The position numbers and the translations under genes were made by a program. Below the pieces are notes generated by a model, which saw only the letters and a list, made by a program, of their open reading frames with translations, was not told where the DNA came from and searched no databases. DNA of 64,000 bases from Dyadobacter sp. 676 (GTDB lineage Bacteria > Bacteroidota > Bacteroidia > Cytophagales > Spirosomataceae), in contig NZ_CP159289.1 in the NCBI RefSeq assembly GCF_040448675.1, positions 5,253,001 to 5,317,000 of the forward strand. The letters run 5' to 3'. Within the stretch, counting starts at the first letter, position 1. Each line of letters opens with the position of its first letter. This document shows positions 17,108-26,649 of the stretch, one piece after another.

Positions 17108-18683
17108 ATGGAAATGCAGGAATCACTCGTCGAATACGGCTACCGCAGGGTAATCATCACCATCACGGCCGTATTATGTGCGCTCCTCGAAATCGTGGAT
17201 ACCACGATTGTGAACGTGGCGCTGAACGACATGCGCGGAAACCTGGGCGGCACGTTGTCGGAGGTAAGCTGGGTGATCACCGCCTACGCGATCGGCAATG
17301 TGATCATCGTGCCGATGACTAGCTGGCTTTCGCAGCAGTTTGGTCGCCGCAACTACTTTGCCGCCTCCATTATCATATTTACGGTGGCATCCTTCCTTTG
17401 CGGTAACGCCGATAATATCTGGGAACTGGTATTTTTCAGGTTGATACAAGGTTTTGGCGGTGGCGCATTGCTCGTAACCGCGCAAACCCTGATTACCGAA
17501 AGCTACCCGCCCGAAAAACGCGGTATCGCACAGGCCATCTACGGCCTGGGGGTGATCGTAGGTCCTACATTGGGCCCGCCGCTGGGGGGGGTATATCGTA
17601 GATAATTACAGCTGGCCTTACATTTTTTACATCAATATCCCATTGGGTATTATCGCGGCGATGCTGACGCTGGAATTTGTCAGAAGTCCGAAATTCGCCG
17701 CGAAAAAAGCCGCCAACGAAATCGACTGGTGGGGCATTATTTTCCTGGCAGTTGCCGTGGGCTCGTTGCAATATGTGCTCGAAAAGGGGCAGGAAGAAGA
17801 CTGGTTCAATGACGAGATCATCCTGGTACTGTCGATCGTATCGGTTTTTGCCTTTTTCTTCTTTATATGGAGGGAATGGACTTACAAAAACCCGATTGTG
17901 AACCTGCGCGTATTGGCGAACGGAAACCTGCGGGTCGGGACGGTACTGTCTTTCATCCTGGGTTTCGGGCTGTATGGCTCGACGTTCATTATTCCGCTTT
18001 ACACCCAGGCGACATTAGGCTGGACGGCCACGCAATCGGGTATGCTCATGGTGCCGGCCGCCATTGTTACCGCGATGATGATGCCGGTGGTAGGACAGTT
18101 GCTTCAACGCGGCGTGAAACAGCAATATCTGGTGGCTATCGGGATGATATTCTTCTTTGTGTACAGCTATTGGGGATATTTGATTTTGACGCCGGACACC
18201 GGTAAGGATGCGTTTTTCAGCATGCTTATCGTTCGTGGTATCGGCTTGGGGCTGCTGTTCGTCCCCATTACCACCCTTGCGTTATCGACCCTGAAAGGCC
18301 GTGAGATCGGAGAAGGGGCGGCGTTTACGGGGATGATGCGGCAGCTCGGCGGCTCGTTCGGAGTTGCGGTCATCACGACCTTCATCGCACGCCAGAACAT
18401 GGCCCATCGTAACGATCTGGTAAGTAAGCTGGATATCAATAGCCCCGTTGTACAGCAACGTGTCGAAAACCTGCAGCACAGCTTCATGGCGAAAGGCATG
18501 GCTCCCGACGTAGCGCTGAACAGCGGTTATAAGCTGCTGGATTTCACCGTCACCAAACAAGCCCAGGTAATGTCGTATATGGATGTGTTCCTGTACCTGG
18601 GCGTGATGTTTTTGATTTGTGTTCCTTTTGTGTTGTGGACCCGGAGCGGCAAAACGAAAGTCGACGCCTCGTCCGTGCACTAG
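17108..18683 (+). CDS. DHA2 (EmrB/QacA) multidrug MFS transporter, frameshifted at a G run
   Basis: The first part has LEIVDTTIVNVALNDM and WVITAYAIGNVIIVPM, then FGRRNYFAAS, the standard entry of 14-helix DHA2 exporters. The frame ends at 17605, just after PPLGGVYRR. Reading through the run of eight G at 17584-17591 as seven restores LGGYIVDNYSWPYIFYINIP, a canonical EmrB segment, and continues without interruption to 18683. The gene is therefore almost certainly one intact transporter of about 524 residues, with an extra G in this sequence. It would export drugs or toxic lipids with the upstream fusion protein and TolC channel. A terminator follows. Confidence 0.85.
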
Positions 18684-18710
18684 TGTTTTTAAGTGTAGTA
18701 GTATTGCAGA

Positions 18711-18746
18711 AGAAGCCTTCCGGTGTCGGGAGGCTTCTCTTGTTTT
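18711..18746 (+). terminator. intrinsic terminator of the efflux operon
   Basis: AGAAGCCT at 18711-18718 pairs with AGGCTTCT at 18731-18738, with further TCC/GGG pairing inside, and is followed by a T-rich tail ending in five T. Confidence 0.8.
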
Positions 18747-18747
18747 T

Positions 18748-19036
18748 AATGAGTGAATGAGTGAATAAAAAGGTCAGGTGTGGTCGGTTGGTGCACGGGG
18801 GATGTAGCGCCCTTCCGAATACATTCGAAACAACTTTCCGGCCCGGAGGGCCGCCCTGTTTATAGCAAATGTTGCTTTTTCGCGATTTGGCTCCTTAGGA
18901 GCCTCCTACGGAGCCAAAAATATCGCTGTGATCTGTTTCTACAAACAGGTGACCGCTCCGTGGCTCTCATAGTGGCTGAGGATGGACCTTTTTAGTGAAT
19001 TTCCTTCCTCCCTTTCCTCCTTCCTCCATTCCTCCC
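18748..19036. other. intergenic repeat-like region without a gene
   Basis: This stretch has GAGTGAAT direct repeats at 18748-18767, a palindromic block at 18889-18915 (GGCTCC-TTA-GGAGCC followed by a second GGAGCC) and the phrase TTTCTACAAACAGGTGACC near 18937. It resembles the dispersed palindromic elements common between genes of Cytophagia. The one open frame across it (18780-18995) has no protein-like features. Confidence 0.5.
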
Positions 19037-19044
19037 TACTTTTG
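19037..19044 (+). promoter_or_regulatory. -7 element of the NFACT gene promoter
   Basis: TACTTTTG matches the TAnnTTTG consensus and lies 24 bases before the GTG start. A clear TTTG at the -33 distance is lacking. Confidence 0.5.
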
Positions 19045-19068
19045 CCCCAACACAACCCGAATTAAAAA

Positions 19069-20655
19069 GTGCATCAGAATTACCATTTCTTAAAACAACT
19101 CGCTCCGCGCCTGCACTCCGAGCTGGCGGGAAAGCGCTTCGTTGAAGCATTCAGCCAGCAAAAGGACGAACTCATTATCGTTTTTGCGGAAGAAGCGCAG
19201 AATGAGCAGCTGGTAAAGCCATTTTTCATCAAAGCAACTTTAACCAACAGCTTCTCCTGCCTGAGCTTTCCCGATCGCTTCGACCGCGCGCGCCGGAACA
19301 GCGTGAATCTTTTCAATGATTTCGAAGGGGATAAGGTGGATTTCGTAAAGGTTTGCCAAAACGAGCGGGCGATTCAGGTGCATTTTGAAAGCGGCAGGGA
19401 TTTGATATTCAAGCTCTTCGGGAATCGCTCGAATTTTATCGCCCTGAATGCGGAAGGGGAGGTTACACAGCTTTTCAATAACAAGCTCTCGACCGACCGC
19501 AGCCTGACGGTGGCTTCGCTGAATCGGCATATCGATCAGTCGTGGGAGGCGTTTGTCGCGCATGAAGGCCGTTTTGAGCCACTTTTTCCGACTTTTGGAA
19601 AGGTGGTAAACAAATACCTTTCCGCTAAGCTGGCCGGGACGAAGGATTTAGCCGGACGTTGGGAGATCGTGAAGGAGGTTTTAAGGGAGCTGGAATCGTC
19701 CGTTTTCTATATTACCAAAATCGAAAATATCCCAGCGCTGACGCTTTTCGAAACCGGCGAGGTGATGCAGGTCCTGAATGATCCGGTCGCCGCATTGAAT
19801 GCTTTTTACCTGGCCTACATCCGGTTGAGCGGACTCGACAGAGAGAAGGCCGATATTGTGCGGTTGTTGAAAAAACGTATTCAGCAGACGGACAATTACC
19901 TTGAAAACACATTCCGGAAACTGGTCGATCTGGAAAATGCAACGAAAAACGACGAACTGGCCAACATTATCATGGCCAACCTGCATACGATTCCCGAGCG
20001 GGCGGAAAAGGTCGAGCTTTATGATTTTTACCGGGATCAACCCATTACCATTAAATTGAAAAAAGACCTTTCCGCCCAAAAAAATGCGGAGGGCTATTAC
20101 CGTAAAGCCAAGAACGAAAAGGTCGAGATCGACCGCCTGAACGATAGTCTGGCTGCACGTGAAACGGAACGGAAGCGGTTGCACGAGCATTTGGAGCACA
20201 TAGAATCGCTCGAATCGCTGAGGGACCTGCGGGCATACATTAAAACCCACAAACTGGAACAAGGCAGTGCCGGCCCGGCCGTCGATGGGCTCTTCAAACG
20301 CATCGATTTCATGGGCTACACGATCCTGATCGGCAGGAATGCGAAGAACAGCGATATGCTGACGAAACAGGCGCATAAGGAAGATCTTTGGCTGCACGCG
20401 AAGGATGTGGTGGGTTCGCACGTCATAATCAAAAACCAGCCCGGCTGCAAATTTCCCGCGCCGGTAATCGAGCGGGCGGCTGAACTGGCTGCGTTCTACT
20501 CGAAACGAAAGAACGATTCGCTTTGCCCGGTGATCGTCACGCCGAAGAAATTCGTGCGCAAACCCAAAGGACTTCCCGATGGCCTGGTGCTGATCGATAA
20601 GGAGGATATCGTAATGGTGGTCGCCAGGGGGGAACAAAAGGGGGAAATGTCCTAA
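19069..20655 (+). CDS. NFACT-family protein (RqcH/Tae2/FbpA-like), 528 aa
   Basis: The chain begins with the NFACT-N segment (YHFLKQLAPRLHSELAGKRF), has a long helical middle with coiled coil (about residues 340-390), and ends with NFACT-R (DUF814): YTILIGRNAKNSDMLT then EDLWLHAKDVVGSHVIIK. Proteins of this family bind stalled large ribosomal subunits and tRNA and add alanine tails in bacterial ribosome quality control (RqcH), although some were first described as fibronectin-binding. Length and domain order fit. The start is GTG, since no in-frame ATG lies upstream. It stands alone before mrdA. Confidence 0.85.
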   Translation: MHQNYHFLKQLAPRLHSELAGKRFVEAFSQQKDELIIVFAEEAQNEQLVKPFFIKATLTNSFSCLSFPDRFDRARRNSVNLFNDFEGDKVDFVKVCQNERAIQVHFESGRDLIFKLFGNRSNFIALNAEGEVTQLFNNKLSTDRSLTVASLNRHIDQSWEAFVAHEGRFEPLFPTFGKVVNKYLSAKLAGTKDLAGRWEIVKEVLRELESSVFYITKIENIPALTLFETGEVMQVLNDPVAALNAFYLAYIRLSGLDREKADIVRLLKKRIQQTDNYLENTFRKLVDLENATKNDELANIIMANLHTIPERAEKVELYDFYRDQPITIKLKKDLSAQKNAEGYYRKAKNEKVEIDRLNDSLAARETERKRLHEHLEHIESLESLRDLRAYIKTHKLEQGSAGPAVDGLFKRIDFMGYTILIGRNAKNSDMLTKQAHKEDLWLHAKDVVGSHVIIKNQPGCKFPAPVIERAAELAAFYSKRKNDSLCPVIVTPKKFVRKPKGLPDGLVLIDKEDIVMVVARGEQKGEMS

Positions 20656-20757
20656 AAATGAAGTTTTTATTATTTATTAACAGAAAACGCCCTTTGATTA
20701 ATCTTTTGCTATTCCGAACTTCGTGTGAAATTTGAGAACCGGAATTTTTAGTGCAGA

Positions 20758-22749
20758 ATGCTCGAAAGTCGTCGATTTGTTATTATTGGTTTTTTTGCAT
20801 TAGTAGGTGTTATATACTTATTACGACTTTTCTACCTTCAGGTGCTGGATGAGAGCTATTCTATCGAGTCGTCCAGCAACTCCATCAAGCGTGTAACCGA
20901 AATTCCTTTCCGCGGGCAGATCTACGATCGCTATGGAAAACTCATCGTATATAATACTCCCGTTTACGATCTGCTGGTGACGCCCGCCAAGGTGCGTATG
21001 GACGATACACTGCGATTTTGCAAGGTCCTGGGCATCGAACGCCGCGATTTCGACAGCCTCATGACGGCGGCCAGGGCTTATAGCCCCGTGAAGCCCTCTC
21101 TGTTCCTGCGGCAGCTCTCCAAGGAGGATTTTGCGTCGATACAGGACATTATGGTCGATTACTCCGGGTTTGAATTTGCGAAGAGCTCCCTGCGTACGTA
21201 TACGGCGCCTACGCTTGCTAACACGCTCGGATATGTGAGCGAGATCACCAAAGGCCAGCTCGAAAAGCAGGAGGAGCCTTATTACCGGCAGGGCGACTAC
21301 ATCGGGCAGAGCGGTGTTGAAAAGATTTATGAGAATGAACTGAGGGGGAAAAGAGGCACCAAGTTTGTAATGCAGAATGTGAACGGCGTTTACAAAGGCC
21401 CATGGAAGAATGGCGAGCTCGATACGATGGCGGTTGCGGGAGAGAACCTTTACACTGGCCTGGACCTGGAAGTGCAGCAGTATGCGGATAGCCTGATGGT
21501 CAACAAGGTGGGCAGTGTGGTGGCGATCGAACCGAAGACCGGCCAGATCATTTCGATGGTTTCCGCACCGACATACGATCCCAACATCCTGGCAAGCCGT
21601 TATTTCTCCAAAAACTTTGCCGCACTGGCCCGCAACCCCTACAAGCCGTTGTTCAACAGGCCGGTGATGGCGAGTTACCGTCCGGGATCGACATTCAAGC
21701 TGATCCAGGCGTTGATCGGTTTGCAGGAAGGTGTCATTACGCCGGGAAGCGGTTTTACGCATGCCAATTGCCCGGTAGGATGCCATAACCACCCCGCAAC
21801 GAGCACGGTCGCGCTCGGAGTGGCGCATTCGTGCAATCCCTATTTCTATAATGTATTCAGAAGGCTGATTTATAAAAACAATATCAAAAATACCTTCAAA
21901 GCATCGGCCGTCGGGCTGGATGCCTGGCACGACGATATCGCGAAATTCGGGATCGGGCAGCGGCTCGGGATCGATTTGCCAAGCGAGTACAAGGGGAACT
22001 TGCCCAATAAAAAGTATTACGACCGTTTTTACGGCGAATACCGCTGGAAATTCTCCAACATTTACTCGCTCAGCATCGGCGAAGGCGAATTGCTGATCAC
22101 GCCTTTGAAAATGGCGAATGTGGCGGCGATTATCGCCAACCGCGGGTATTACTACACGCCGCATGTGATCCATGGGATTGGCGACAAGAAAAAGGTAAAG
22201 CCGGAGTTCCTCGAAAGGCATGAAACAGGCGTGGAACCGCATAATTTCGAGCCGGTGATCGAAGGAATGATCGGGGCGGTGGAGGCCGGTACGGCGCGGC
22301 GGTCGCGCGTGGAAGGCATTACGATTGCAGGGAAAACCGGTACTTCGCAGAACAAACGCGGGGACGACCATTCTATTTTTATCGCTTTCGCGCCGGTGGA
22401 AGATCCCAAAATCGCGATTGCGGTTTTCGTGGAGAATGCGGGTGCAGGAGGTGTGGCGGCAGCGCCTATTGCCAGCCTGATCATTGAAAAATACCTCACG
22501 CGTAAGGTGACGAACAAGGCACTGGAAGAGCGGATGATGAAGCTCGACCTGATGAGCAAGGTAGTTTTGCCGACCACGACAAAGAAACCCGTTGCAGCCG
22601 ATAGCACGAAGAAAAAAACGGAGGCCGTAAAGCCGGCTGATCCCAACGATCCGGCGAATCGTAAAGCGGGCGCGCCCCACCCGGCAAACCCCGCCGCCAT
22701 GCGTAAGCCGGTGGCGCTACCACGCGACAACAAGGGCAAAGCGCTTTAA
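20758..22749 (+). CDS. mrdA: penicillin-binding protein 2, transpeptidase, 663 aa
   Basis: One N-terminal membrane helix (FVIIGFFALVGVIYLL) precedes a PBP dimerisation domain and a transpeptidase with Ser311 in RPGSTFKLIQ, an SCN motif in VAHSCNPYFY and KTG at about Lys526 in AGKTGTSQN. It cross-links elongation peptidoglycan and pairs with the glycosyltransferase RodA, whose gene follows 26 bases later. The C-terminal 60 residues are Lys/Pro/Ala rich and probably disordered. This two-gene order is the usual rod-complex arrangement. Confidence 0.92.
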   Translation: MLESRRFVIIGFFALVGVIYLLRLFYLQVLDESYSIESSSNSIKRVTEIPFRGQIYDRYGKLIVYNTPVYDLLVTPAKVRMDDTLRFCKVLGIERRDFDSLMTAARAYSPVKPSLFLRQLSKEDFASIQDIMVDYSGFEFAKSSLRTYTAPTLANTLGYVSEITKGQLEKQEEPYYRQGDYIGQSGVEKIYENELRGKRGTKFVMQNVNGVYKGPWKNGELDTMAVAGENLYTGLDLEVQQYADSLMVNKVGSVVAIEPKTGQIISMVSAPTYDPNILASRYFSKNFAALARNPYKPLFNRPVMASYRPGSTFKLIQALIGLQEGVITPGSGFTHANCPVGCHNHPATSTVALGVAHSCNPYFYNVFRRLIYKNNIKNTFKASAVGLDAWHDDIAKFGIGQRLGIDLPSEYKGNLPNKKYYDRFYGEYRWKFSNIYSLSIGEGELLITPLKMANVAAIIANRGYYYTPHVIHGIGDKKKVKPEFLERHETGVEPHNFEPVIEGMIGAVEAGTARRSRVEGITIAGKTGTSQNKRGDDHSIFIAFAPVEDPKIAIAVFVENAGAGGVAAAPIASLIIEKYLTRKVTNKALEERMMKLDLMSKVVLPTTTKKPVAADSTKKKTEAVKPADPNDPANRKAGAPHPANPAAMRKPVALPRDNKGKAL

Positions 22750-22775
22750 CAGAAATCTTAAACATCGATATTGAA

Positions 22776-24059
22776 ATGGCTGAAAGCAAGCCGATTACCA
22801 AGAATGTGGATTGGATGGTGGTGTTGATATACATCGCTTGCCTTGTTATTGGCTGGTTGAATATCTATGCCGCCGTGTACAACCCGGAAGCGCACACGAG
22901 CATGTTCGACCTCTCGAATAATGCCGGAAAACAGCTGATGTGGATCGGAACGGCCGCATTGCTGATTATCTGTATCCTCGTGATCGACTATAAGTTTTAC
23001 GAAACGTTCTCTTTCGTAATATATGCCGTGGTCATATTCCTGCTCGTGGTCGTGCTTTTTGCGGGTTCCAATATCAACGGATCGCGGTCGTGGATCAAGC
23101 TGGGCAGTTTTTCGTTGCAGCCGGCTGAGTTCTCCAAGCTGGCGATCAGTCTGGCGATTTCCAAATACCTGAGCGATCCGGCGATCAGCCTCAACCGGAA
23201 ATTGAAGGATTACTATCCGATCATGGGGATCATCGCATTGCCCGCATTCCTGATCCTGTTGTCGAACGAAACGGGTTCGATGCTGGTTTTCGCCTCGTTT
23301 GCGATCGTACTTTACCGCGAAGGGATGCCCGGGTTTATTCCTGCCATCGGGATGATCGGCGCGTCTTTGCTGATCATCACATTGCTTTTTGTGAAATGGT
23401 ACATCGCCGGGGCCATTATCGTGATTGCCGGGCTTGTAATATGGCTGATGCCGGTAATGACGCGTCGCCGGGGAGGGCTTTGGGCGACGATCCTCATCGC
23501 TTTCGTGATGATCGGAATCGTGTTCGGGGTCGATTTCTTTATGAATAATGTGCTTCAAAAACACCAGCGGGGCCGCATTATGGTGTTGCTCGATCCGGAT
23601 TCCGATCCGCGCGGTATCGGCTGGAACGTGATCCAGTCCAAAATCGCGATCGGTTCGGGCGGACTTACCGGAAAAGGATTTTTGCAGGGTACCCAAACCA
23701 AATTCGACTTCGTACCCGAGCAGAGCACCGACTTCATTTTCTGTACCGTAGGAGAGGAGCATGGCTTCCTGGGCACTTCCATCGTCGTATTCCTTTTTAT
23801 TGCATTGATATCCAGGCTTGTTGTGCTCGCCGAGCGACAGCGTAGCCGCTTCGCGAGGGTATATGGGTACTGCGTGGCGGGGATTATTTTCTTCCACTTT
23901 ATGGTCAACATCGGGATGACCATCGGCCTGATGCCGGTTATCGGTATCCCGCTGCCCTTTTTCAGCTACGGCGGCTCGTCGCTATGGTCGTTTTCCGTAC
24001 TCCTCTTCATTTTCCTGAAAATCGACGCGCAGAGACCGTTTACGTTGTCGAGGGGCTGA
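22776..24059 (+). CDS. rodA: RodA, SEDS-family peptidoglycan glycosyltransferase, 427 aa
   Basis: About ten membrane helices are visible. SEDS signatures include INGSRSWIKLGSFSLQPAEF, the catalytic-loop region EQSTDFIFCTVGEEHGFLG and IGLMPVIGIPLPFFSYGGSS. It polymerises lipid II for side-wall growth with PBP2. It is slightly longer than E. coli RodA because of an extra hydrophobic segment around residues 190-235, as is common in Bacteroidota. Confidence 0.93.
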   Translation: MAESKPITKNVDWMVVLIYIACLVIGWLNIYAAVYNPEAHTSMFDLSNNAGKQLMWIGTAALLIICILVIDYKFYETFSFVIYAVVIFLLVVVLFAGSNINGSRSWIKLGSFSLQPAEFSKLAISLAISKYLSDPAISLNRKLKDYYPIMGIIALPAFLILLSNETGSMLVFASFAIVLYREGMPGFIPAIGMIGASLLIITLLFVKWYIAGAIIVIAGLVIWLMPVMTRRRGGLWATILIAFVMIGIVFGVDFFMNNVLQKHQRGRIMVLLDPDSDPRGIGWNVIQSKIAIGSGGLTGKGFLQGTQTKFDFVPEQSTDFIFCTVGEEHGFLGTSIVVFLFIALISRLVVLAERQRSRFARVYGYCVAGIIFFHFMVNIGMTIGLMPVIGIPLPFFSYGGSSLWSFSVLLFIFLKIDAQRPFTLSRG

Positions 24060-24082
24060 TGCTTTAATGAGTGAATAAATTT

Positions 24083-24209
24083 TGAATGACTGAATGACTG
24101 AATGACCGAATGATAGTCATTTATAGCTGTATTAATACTTATAATGAATGACCTCCCTACTTTCAATTATTCAATTATTCAATCATTCAATCATTCAATC
24201 ATTCAATCA
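24083..24209. repeat. inverted pair of octamer repeat arrays
   Basis: Three to four copies of TGAATGAC run from 24083 to 24113. After a 49-base spacer, six or so copies of the reverse-oriented ATTCAATC/ATTCAATT run from 24163 to 24209. The two arrays could fold on each other. The same unit occurs at 15924-15955. Confidence 0.75.
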
Positions 24210-24587
24210 TTATAACCTCCCCGCCGCCACAACCAGCAACACCCAGCCTGCGATCAGTGCCAGTCCGCCGATCGGTGCTGTGGCCCCAAATTTGGTAATG
24301 CCTGTGAAGCATATCGCGTAGAGCGAGCCTGAAAAGATGATCACGCCGATGGCGAATGCATTGCCTGCCCAGCCGAGGAGTTTCACGGCGTCCTCGCCCG
24401 CACGTTGCATAAGTATGCCCACGAGTACCAGCGCGAGGGCATGATAAAACTGGTATTTTACAGCCGTTTCGAATGTTTCGGTGCGGCCGGACGCTTCCAG
24501 CATTCCTTTCAATGCATGTGCGCCGAATGCGCCGAGTGAGACGGCCAGTGCTCCGAGTATGCCGCCTGCCTGTATCATGAATTTCAT
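24210..24587 (-). CDS. DUF423 family membrane protein, 125 aa
   Basis: Four hydrophobic helices and the family signatures ALAVSLGAFGAHALKGML, YQFYHALALVLVG and FSGSLYAICFTG identify this small integral membrane protein (YgdD/TMEM256-like). Its function is not known. I start it at 24587 (MKFMIQAGG); the frame continues upstream but that part is not conserved. It is isolated. Confidence 0.88.
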   Translation of the reverse strand: MKFMIQAGGILGALAVSLGAFGAHALKGMLEASGRTETFETAVKYQFYHALALVLVGILMQRAGEDAVKLLGWAGNAFAIGVIIFSGSLYAICFTGITKFGATAPIGGLALIAGWVLLVVAAGRL

Positions 24588-24779
24588 AGTATAAACCGGT
24601 ATTAAGTATGGTTTAAATGGGATAGAATGCCGTTTGCCGTTCAATAGGAACCCGGCAAATCGGCTTGGTAAAGTTAGGCCCGGGGGCAGGCGCGACCAAC
24701 TGTTTATCGCAATTTTATTAACTTGCGCGCTTCGAAAAGGCATTTCGGGATGCCGATCACGGAGGAAACGATCAGACCA

Positions 24780-25854
24780 ATGACCATAGAACGCTTCATT
24801 CAGCTGTGGACGCACCGCTATCATAAATATACACACATTGCAAAGGCCCATTGGAAAGGCCGCCGCGCCAGGGCGCATTTCCGGAGCGTGAAACGAGGGT
24901 TGAAAAGCGGGCAGGAGCTTGATCGCGGTCATTCGTACGGAGCATTTCGGGGACATCGTGGCCGCCGAGCCGATTTCGCGCTATGTACGCGGGCAACACC
25001 CGAATGCATACATTGTTTGGTTTGCGAAACCCGCTTTCGCGGAGCTTGTGCGTTATAATCCTAATGTGAACGAGGTATTTAAAGAATTTTGCGTGACAGA
25101 GCGGCGCGTGCTGTTGGAAAGCAATGTATTCGATAAAGTTTTTGAACTGCAATTCAGGAATAACAACCATTGCCCGAAATGCCAGGTGTTTACGGAAAAC
25201 CCTGTGGCGTTGAAGCGGGATATCAATGTATTCAACTACTTCGATTATGGCAATCTGCTGGAAGTTTTCGCGCAGACGGGCGGCCTGATCCCTCCGAAAG
25301 CAGCTTTTCCGACCGACGACCAGCCACGTTTGTACCCGCAATCATCGCACGAAGCAAAAGTCGATAGCCTTGGCCTGCCCGAAAAATACATCGTCATGCA
25401 TTGCCGCTCGAACTACGAGCCCAAAGACTGGCCGGCCGATCGATGGAACCAGCTCGTGCATTGGCTGGCAAAAGAGTATGATTATCACCTGATTGAAATA
25501 GGTCTGGAAAGCAATTTAAATATACAAACAACCGCATACCGCAACCTGTGCGGCCAGCTAAGCATTCTGGAAACCGCCGAAGTGATCCGCCGCGCCTCGT
25601 TCTTCATCGGGCTCGACAGCGGGCCGTCGCATCTGGGTAATGCAACCGGCACCTTCGGTATTATCCTGATGGGGGCGCTGAACAACTTTCTGAATTACAA
25701 CCCGTATTCGGGCAGATACGGCCGGCAGGAGAATGCATTGCTTGTAAGACAGGCAGGGCTGCCGTGTGCGCAGCTTCCGTTCGAATTTGTGCGGGAACAG
25801 GTGAGGTCGGTTCTCGAAAAAAGTGCGGATAGCGCAACAAAAGTGCTATCGTGA
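24780..25854 (+). CDS. glycosyltransferase family 9 (heptosyltransferase-like), with a likely single-base frameshift
   Basis: The frame from 24919 reads AVIRTEHFGDIVAAEPISRY, the nucleotide-sugar-binding start of GT9, then NYEPKDWPADRW, the conserved IGLDSGPSHLGNATGT and a C-terminal helix. It has no ATG. Just upstream, from ATG 24780, another frame reads MTIERFIQLWTHRYHKY and then a basic helix, resembling the N-terminal extension common in Bacteroidota members. Removing one G near 24908-24910 joins them as KSGRSLIAVIRTEHFGD. The whole would be about 357 residues. It probably adds a sugar to lipopolysaccharide or another surface glycan; the sugar is unknown. It converges on the yggS-like gene with a nine-base overlap. 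Confidence 0.75.
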
Positions 25855-26508
25855 CCCGAAAATAGCGCTTCCTACGCGTACGAGCGTGCTGCCTTCTTCC
25901 TGGGCGATGAGGTAGTCGCCGCTCATGCCCATGGATAGCTCGCGCATCATAACCTGTTGGCTTTCATACGATTTAAAGGATTCGAAAGTGTTTTTCAAAC
26001 CGCGGAATTCGGCTCTTACCACTTCCGGATCATCCGTGTTGGACGCCATACCCATTAACCCGACAATGCGGACATTCGTTAAAGCGGCAAGTTCGGGGGA
26101 TGTGATGATTGCAAGCGCTTCTTCTTCCGAAAGGCCGAATTTGGTTTCCTCCCGGGCAATATGGATTTGCAAAAGGCAGTCGATAATGCGGCTGTTCTTT
26201 TTAGCTTCCTTATCGATTTCTTTCAGCAATCTGAAACTGTCGACCGAATGCACCAGGCTCACAAAAGGCGCCATGTATTTCACTTTATTAGTCTGCAAAT
26301 GCCCGATCATATGCCATTGGATGTCCTTCGGCAGCTCCTCATATTTGCCTACCATCTCCTGGACCTTGTTTTCCCCGAAAAGCCGTGCCCCGGCCTCGTA
26401 GGCCTCCATCAGCAGGGAAGCCGGCTTGGTTTTTGTAACTGCGACCAGACGTGTTTCTTTGCGTAGTCCTTGTTCGATCCGGGCCAGGTTGGAGGCAATG
26501 GAAGGCAT
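25846..26508 (-). CDS. YggS/PLPBP-family pyridoxal-phosphate homeostasis protein, 220 aa
   Basis: A single TIM-barrel domain with the PLP-binding Lys in RLVAVTKTKPAS, followed by GENKVQEMVGKYEEL, HMIGHLQTNKVKY, GLMGMASNTDD and LSMGMSGDY, and ending GSTLVRVGSAIFGSR. All are typical of PLPBP/YggS. It binds PLP without a known catalytic role and buffers vitamin B6 and amino-acid pools. The length is normal. It is transcribed alone towards the GT9 gene. Confidence 0.93.
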   Translation of the reverse strand: MPSIASNLARIEQGLRKETRLVAVTKTKPASLLMEAYEAGARLFGENKVQEMVGKYEELPKDIQWHMIGHLQTNKVKYMAPFVSLVHSVDSFRLLKEIDKEAKKNSRIIDCLLQIHIAREETKFGLSEEEALAIITSPELAALTNVRIVGLMGMASNTDDPEVVRAEFRGLKNTFESFKSYESQQVMMRELSMGMSGDYLIAQEEGSTLVRVGSAIFGSR

Positions 26509-26649
26509 GAGAGAGATACTAAAAAATTGAGAACTAGGTAGTTAATGCCGGAAATTATTTACCGGAGGCTATAAATCGCGGTTTGTGTATTTCAAAATTG
26601 AAAAAAACATACTTCTTTTACCAACTAAATTCAAAATTTAACCTTCTGT

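Noticed and set aside
17584..17591. Programmed ribosomal frameshift in the transporter gene
   Set aside because: The same one-base excess occurs in G/C runs of several unrelated genes, so sequence error is simpler. Programmed shifts would not be expected in all of these families.
18780..18995. Possible 71-codon small gene
   Set aside because: It spans palindromic intergenic repeats and has no conserved features.
20821..22680. Open frame of 619 codons on the minus strand
   Set aside because: It lies entirely inside mrdA on the other strand. Its composition (many Arg, His, Phe) is that of an antisense shadow and no family motif is seen.
24083..24209. CRISPR-like array
   Set aside because: The repeats are only eight bases, contiguous, without unique spacers, and there are no cas genes in the window.
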